DNA from: an uncultured Flavobacteriales bacterium
GTDB taxonomy: Bacteria; Bacteroidota; Bacteroidia; Flavobacteriales; Crocinitomicaceae
Assembly (NCBI GenBank): GCA_946479125.1
Contig: CAMLET010000112.1
Coordinates: 1 to 8,539, forward strand
Direction of reading: 5' to 3'
Length of the DNA: 8,539 bases
The notes under the pieces are model-generated. The model was not told the DNA's origin. It was given only the letters and a program-made list of their open reading frames with translations, and made no database searches. The first letter of the stretch is position 1; each line of letters starts with the position of its first letter. This document shows, piece after piece, positions 5,252 to 8,539 of this stretch. Made by a program: the position numbers and the translations under genes.

Positions 5252-6496
5252 ATGATGATAAACAAAATTGGTCCGCAGAAATTAATTGGTACAATCCGAA
5301 TTCCTTCTTCAAAAAGTGATGGTCAGCGAGCATTGTTGGCTGCCGCTTTAGCTGAAGGAACATCTGAATTGCGAAATGTTGGGAAGAGTGATGATGAGTT
5401 GGCAATGAAAAAAGCCATTCAATTACTTGGAGCAAACGTTTCAGAATCTGGCGACAGTTTGTTTGTAGCTGGTGGAATTCAACCGAAGGAAGCCATTACG
5501 ATTTCAGCTGGAGAATCTGGTCTTGGTATTCGGTTATTGTCTGCCGTTTGTTCCAGTTTTACTCATGAAATTACTATTGAAGGAAGCGGATCTTTGACCA
5601 CACGACCAATGGATTTCTTTGAAGAAGTTTTACCAAAGTTGGGAGCTTCGGTTCAAACGAACGAAGGAAAAATTCCAATCAAGGTGAAAGGTCCTATCAA
5701 AGGTGGAAAAATAGAAGTGGACGGTTCTTTGAGTTCGCAATTTATTTCAGGTTGTTTAATGGCACTGCCTTTTGCTGAGAACGATTCGGTTTTGATCTCG
5801 GAGAATTTGACGTCGTTGCCATATGTTCAAATGACACTTTCCACGTTGAACGCTTTTGGAATACAAGTAGAACGCTTGCCCAAGAACATCTTCAGTGTAA
5901 AAGCAAATCAAAAATACAGCGCAACCAAGTATGATGTAGAAGCCGATTGGAGTTCTGCCAGCTATTTTCTTGTTGCGGCTGCTGTCGGACACCCAATTCG
6001 TTTGAAAGGTTTGAAAATGTCCAGTTTGCAAGCAGATAAAATGTTACTTGATGCATTATTGAACGCTGGATGTAAAATTCAACACATCAATGAAGAGATT
6101 TCAGTTGACGGTTCTGCTCGAAAGCCATTTGAATTCGATGCGACACAGTGTCCGGATCTGTTTCCCGCACTTGTTACTTTAGCAGCTAGTATCAGTGGCG
6201 TTTCTACATTTCAAGGAGCAAGTCGATTAACACATAAAGAAAGCAACAGAGCACTTACACTTCAGGAGGAATTCGGAAAGCTTGGTGTGAAAATCGATTT
6301 GAATGAAGATGAAATGATTGTTCATGGAACGGGAAAGATCCTAGGTGGAAATGTGAAATCTCATCACGATCACAGAATAGCAATGTGCTTGGCAATAGCC
6401 GGAACCATCGCTGAAAGTGAAGTTGTTATTCATGATTCTGAGGCCGTTTCCAAGAGCTTTCCATCGTTCTGGGATGAAATCGCTAAGCTTCGTTAA
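5252..6496 (+). CDS. aroA: 3-phosphoshikimate 1-carboxyvinyltransferase (EPSP synthase)
   Basis: This shikimate-pathway enzyme joins PEP and shikimate-3-phosphate to form EPSP, the precursor of chorismate and so of Trp, Tyr and Phe. The product is 414 residues, close to the family's usual 410-440. Motifs in order are PSSKSDGQRALLAAALAEG (K21, S22, R26), GSGSLTTRPMDFF (about 111-123), LSSQFISGCLMALPF (about 160-174), ADWSSASYFLVAAA (about 231-244), CPDLFPALVTLAA with D302, THKESNRA with E330, HDHRIAMCLAIAG (about 372-384) and SKSFPSFWDEI. Where many homologues have an NAGT-type PEP-binding loop, this one reads GESGLGIRLLSAV (87-99). The double ATG at 5252/5255 makes the exact start slightly ambiguous. 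The gene begins about 30 bases after the attenuator T-run. No clear terminator follows within the 83-base gap to the next gene. Confidence 0.97.
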   Translation: MMINKIGPQKLIGTIRIPSSKSDGQRALLAAALAEGTSELRNVGKSDDELAMKKAIQLLGANVSESGDSLFVAGGIQPKEAITISAGESGLGIRLLSAVCSSFTHEITIEGSGSLTTRPMDFFEEVLPKLGASVQTNEGKIPIKVKGPIKGGKIEVDGSLSSQFISGCLMALPFAENDSVLISENLTSLPYVQMTLSTLNAFGIQVERLPKNIFSVKANQKYSATKYDVEADWSSASYFLVAAAVGHPIRLKGLKMSSLQADKMLLDALLNAGCKIQHINEEISVDGSARKPFEFDATQCPDLFPALVTLAASISGVSTFQGASRLTHKESNRALTLQEEFGKLGVKIDLNEDEMIVHGTGKILGGNVKSHHDHRIAMCLAIAGTIAESEVVIHDSEAVSKSFPSFWDEIAKLR

Positions 6497-6579
6497 CAAG
6501 TCAAAAATTCTTTTGTAGGCTAGATTGAATTTCCTTAACTTGACCTGATAATGTCAGTTTTGACGCTAAAATTTAGGTT

Positions 6580-7932
6580 ATGAAGTGTAGAGGATTACTT
6601 TTTAGTACGTCTTTTTTACTAGGTGCTGCGGGCTTTTCGCAAACGGCACAGCAAGTAGGAAATACAACGGTTTACATTGATACATTGAATTCAGATGTGA
6701 ATGTGCCGTGGGAAATAAAAGTGGAGGGTGATGATTACTTATGGGTTACAGAACGAGGAGGATTGGTCAGTAGGATCGATTTGCAAACCGGTGTGAAAAC
6801 CGTGGTTCTCGACCTGACGTCAACAGTACACGCAGTTAGCGAAAGTGGATTATTGGGTTTGGTTCTCCATCCGAATTTCCCAACAACTCCAGAAGTTTTT
6901 CTGGTTTACACCTATGGAACAGAAGATGGAGGTGGGTACTTCAAAGAAAGAATGGTGAAATACACTTTCAATGGAACCAATCTGGTGAGTCCCGATATTT
7001 TGATCGATGATATTTTGGCCTGGCAGAATCACAATGGTTCGCGTTTACATTTTTTACCGGATAACACTATTCTAATGTCGACAGGTGAATGTTATGTTTC
7101 GAACCTTGCACAGGATCCCAATTCGCTTAATGGAAAATATTTGAGAATTAATACGGATGGATCTGTTCCAGCTGATAATCCAACTCCTGGTTCTTACGTT
7201 TATTCAATGGGACATCGCAATTCTCAAGGAATTTGTGCACTTCCAAATGGAATGATCATCGCTTCCGAGCATGGTCCAACAACGGATGACGAACTTCAGG
7301 TTTTGGCATCATCACTCAATTATGGTTGGCCGTTAATTCATGGTTTTTGTGATGAGCCTTTTGAGGATAATCCATGTGCAACAGGAATGTACACAGAACC
7401 AATTCATGCGTGGACACCCACAATTGCAACTTCGGATCTGGTTTACTATCAAAATGCTGCTTTCCCGGAATGGAATAACCGTTTGTTGATGACAACGTTA
7501 AACGGGCAACGTTTGGTGGCAATGCAGTTGGATGCGAATGCAACTCAGGTGGTGGATGAAGATCAATATTTTCAGTCGCAGTTTGGTCGTTTGAGAGATA
7601 TTGCAATCGGACCGAATAAGGAAATCTACATTGCGACAAATACAGGCGATCATTCCATTATTCGCATTACACCGCCAAGCGATGTTGGGATTGCAGAATC
7701 GACAACACTGAATTTCATTGTTTATCCAAATCCGGCTAATGATGAGATTCAGTTGGCTTTCAATAACGAGGTTGAGCAGGTGAAGATTTTGGATATGAAT
7801 GGAAAAACGATGCTGACAATTGAGAAATCGGAGGTAACAAACAAAATTGATATCAGCAAATTGTCGTCCGGAACGTATACGTTAGAGTTAGTTCACGCCG
7901 GTGGAATTGCACGTCAGAAATTTGTGAAATAG
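6580..7932 (+). CDS. Secreted PQQ-dependent sugar dehydrogenase (GSDH family) with T9SS C-terminal sorting domain
   Basis: The 450-residue product has a signal peptide (MKCRGLLFSTSFLLGAAGFSQ, cleavage probably near residue 20). A six-bladed propeller of the soluble glucose/sorbosone dehydrogenase type follows. Family motifs are SGLLGLVLHPNFP (about 88-100), HNGSRLHFLPDNTILMSTGE with the likely catalytic base H151, GHRNSQG with R213, EHGPTTDDEL (230-239, calcium/PQQ region) and NYGWP (247-251). Residues from about 372 to 450 (VYPNPANDEIQL..., VKILDMNGKT, ISKLSSGTYTLEL, ending in QKFVK) form a type A T9SS sorting domain. This predicts Sec export, then outer-membrane secretion with removal of the tail. 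The family oxidises aldoses or related sugars; the true substrate cannot be told, and some members have unknown activity. I see no link to aromatic synthesis. It ends just before a bidirectional terminator. Confidence 0.88.
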   Translation: MKCRGLLFSTSFLLGAAGFSQTAQQVGNTTVYIDTLNSDVNVPWEIKVEGDDYLWVTERGGLVSRIDLQTGVKTVVLDLTSTVHAVSESGLLGLVLHPNFPTTPEVFLVYTYGTEDGGGYFKERMVKYTFNGTNLVSPDILIDDILAWQNHNGSRLHFLPDNTILMSTGECYVSNLAQDPNSLNGKYLRINTDGSVPADNPTPGSYVYSMGHRNSQGICALPNGMIIASEHGPTTDDELQVLASSLNYGWPLIHGFCDEPFEDNPCATGMYTEPIHAWTPTIATSDLVYYQNAAFPEWNNRLLMTTLNGQRLVAMQLDANATQVVDEDQYFQSQFGRLRDIAIGPNKEIYIATNTGDHSIIRITPPSDVGIAESTTLNFIVYPNPANDEIQLAFNNEVEQVKILDMNGKTMLTIEKSEVTNKIDISKLSSGTYTLELVHAGGIARQKFVK

Positions 7933-7941
7933 CATTTAATT

Positions 7942-7994
7942 TATAAAACAGAAAATCCCGTTAGTCAATGATTAACGGGATTTTCTGTTTTATA
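7942..7994. terminator. Bidirectional intrinsic terminator between convergent genes
   Basis: Bases 7942-7963 are the exact reverse complement of 7973-7994 (22 bp). On the plus-strand RNA the stem extends by G-U, U-A and C-G pairs to an AAT loop (7967-7969). TTTTCTGTTTT follows the GC-rich core on either strand. It lies 10 bases after the sugar dehydrogenase stop and 9 bases beyond the stop of the oppositely oriented 8003-8539 gene, so it can end both transcripts. Its core nearly matches the aroA attenuator terminator. Confidence 0.93.
7953..7984 (+). repeat. Copy 2 of a 32-base hairpin repeat (copy 1 at 5183-5214)
   Basis: Aligned without gaps, 5183-5214 and 7953-7984 agree at 30 of 32 bases, sharing AAATCCCGTTAGTC on the left arm and GATTAACGGGATTTT on the right. 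The only differences are two bases in the loop (GCT in copy 1, AAT in copy 2). Similarity fades on both sides. It may be a common terminator cassette in this genome. Confidence 0.8.
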
Positions 7995-8002
7995 GAAGTT
8001 TA

Positions 8003-8539
8003 TTACTCCAAATACACAGCCTGACCTTTTTCGTAGTCAACAGTGTAATCGAATTTGAATGTTTTTGTCTCACCTGATTTTGTGGTGAATTTCCATGTTA
8101 AAATGTGAGTGTCTTCATTGTAATCAGCACCTTCGTAAGTTCCTTCTTTTACCTTGATATCACTATTCGTTGAAATCGGGAAATGATCTTTGATGATGAT
8201 TGGAATAGCTGCTCCACCGTTGTTTCTGATGGTGAAATCCCAGGTTACTTCGTATTTGTAACGCGACCCAACTAAACGGGTTTTACTCATTTCCTGACTT
8301 TTCTTACGTTCTACTTTGATCTTGTTGTCTTTACCAAAGCTAAAGCTGATCGTATCTTTTGTAGAGTTTACATCAACATAGCTTTTACCAATGTAAGTTC
8401 CATCAAAGTAAATGTTCGATTCACCACTCAACAAGTTCAGTTTTTCCCATCCGGAGATTTGAGCAACCAGGAAAACACCTTCATCAAACTTCGGAACACT
8501 ATGGTATTCGTAAGTTGCAGGCATTTGATATGTTGCAAT
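8003..8539 (-). CDS. DUF4139 domain protein, MuiA (mucoidy inhibitor A)-like, C-terminal part
   Basis: The visible frame gives about 178 C-terminal residues and stays open to the window edge (IATYQMPATYEYHSVPKFDEG...), so the 5' end is missing. The ATG at 8524 is most likely internal, since full-length family members are normally 500 residues or more. The sequence fits the C-terminal DUF4139 beta-sandwich region: YEYHSVPKFDEGVFLVAQI, then NLLSGESNIYFDGTYIGKS, VNSTKDTISFSFGKDNKIKVERKK, WDFTIRNNGGAAIPIIIKDHFPIS and a final ILTWKFTTKSGETKTFKFDYTV. Such proteins in Bacteroidota are usually exported or periplasmic. The family name comes from a mucoid-phenotype link, and the biochemical role is unknown. 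It is convergent with the sugar dehydrogenase gene and shares its terminator. Confidence 0.82.
   Translation of the reverse strand: MATYQMPATYEYHSVPKFDEGVFLVAQISGWEKLNLLSGESNIYFDGTYIGKSYVDVNSTKDTISFSFGKDNKIKVERKKSQEMSKTRLVGSRYKYEVTWDFTIRNNGGAAIPIIIKDHFPISTNSDIKVKEGTYEGADYNEDTHILTWKFTTKSGETKTFKFDYTVDYEKGQAVYLE

Noticed and set aside
6551..6566. Small inverted repeat GTCA-GTTT-TGAC before the sugar dehydrogenase gene, considered as an aroA terminator
   Set aside because: The stem is only 4 bp and has no T-run, so it supports neither a terminator nor an operator call.
6567..6576. TAAAATTTAG just before the ATG at 6580, considered as a promoter -7 box
   Set aside because: It matches TAnnTTTG poorly and has no TTTG at the right distance. 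The gene may be co-transcribed with aroA or have an unrecognised promoter.
7316..7639. A 107-codon minus-strand open frame inside the sugar dehydrogenase gene
   Set aside because: It is antisense to a well-supported gene with conserved motifs, and its product has low-complexity content without recognisable domains.
1..8539. CRISPR arrays, tRNA or rRNA genes, insertion sequences, phage or defence genes
   Set aside because: I saw no regularly spaced repeats, no cloverleaf or rRNA-like sequence and no transposase or integrase motifs. The space is filled by the genes and control elements listed.

Overview
The window looks like chromosomal DNA from a member of the Bacteroidota, probably Flavobacteriales. 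Base composition is AT-rich. The secreted enzyme at 6580-7932 ends in a type IX secretion sorting domain, which is typical of this phylum. Promoter-like sites match the Bacteroidota TTTG / TAnnTTTG pattern, and ribosome binding sites are weak. A Fluviicola/Crocinitomicaceae-like source is a guess from overall feel, not something shown here.

Layout. On the minus strand, 4869 down to 1 holds a tightly packed tryptophan operon in the order trpE-trpG-trpD-trpC-trpF-trpB. The trpB gene is cut by the window start. Every junction overlaps, by 4, 4, 4, 11 and 4 bases. From 4870 to 5251 lies a 382-base divergent control region. On the plus strand follow aroA (5252-6496) and a secreted PQQ-type sugar dehydrogenase (6580-7932). 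A perfect hairpin at 7942-7994 acts as a bidirectional terminator. A minus-strand gene for a DUF4139/MuiA-like protein (8003-8539) is cut by the window end.

The main discovery is in the divergent region. It holds two ribosome-mediated transcription attenuators, back to back and pointing away from each other. The trp side encodes a 12-residue leader peptide, MSKTWWQRTMCD, with tandem Trp codons. It is followed by mutually exclusive 1:2 (anti-antiterminator), 2:3 (antiterminator) and 3:4 (terminator) pairings that can be traced by eye, with the terminator ending just before trpE. The aroA side encodes an 18-residue leader peptide, MKSTRTYFFAAYWFGQIG, rich in Tyr, Phe and Trp. It is followed by a strong intrinsic terminator 38 bases before aroA. 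The inference is that the common-pathway enzyme EPSP synthase is controlled by the supply of all three aromatic amino acids, while the adjacent divergent trp operon is controlled by Trp alone. AroA feeds chorismate production and the trp operon consumes chorismate, so the two control devices sit at consecutive parts of one pathway.

The aroA attenuator terminator and the ordinary terminator at 7942-7994 share 30 of 32 bases. They differ only in the loop, where the attenuator carries bases that complement its own leader. This suggests a terminator-like repeat was recruited as a regulatory element.
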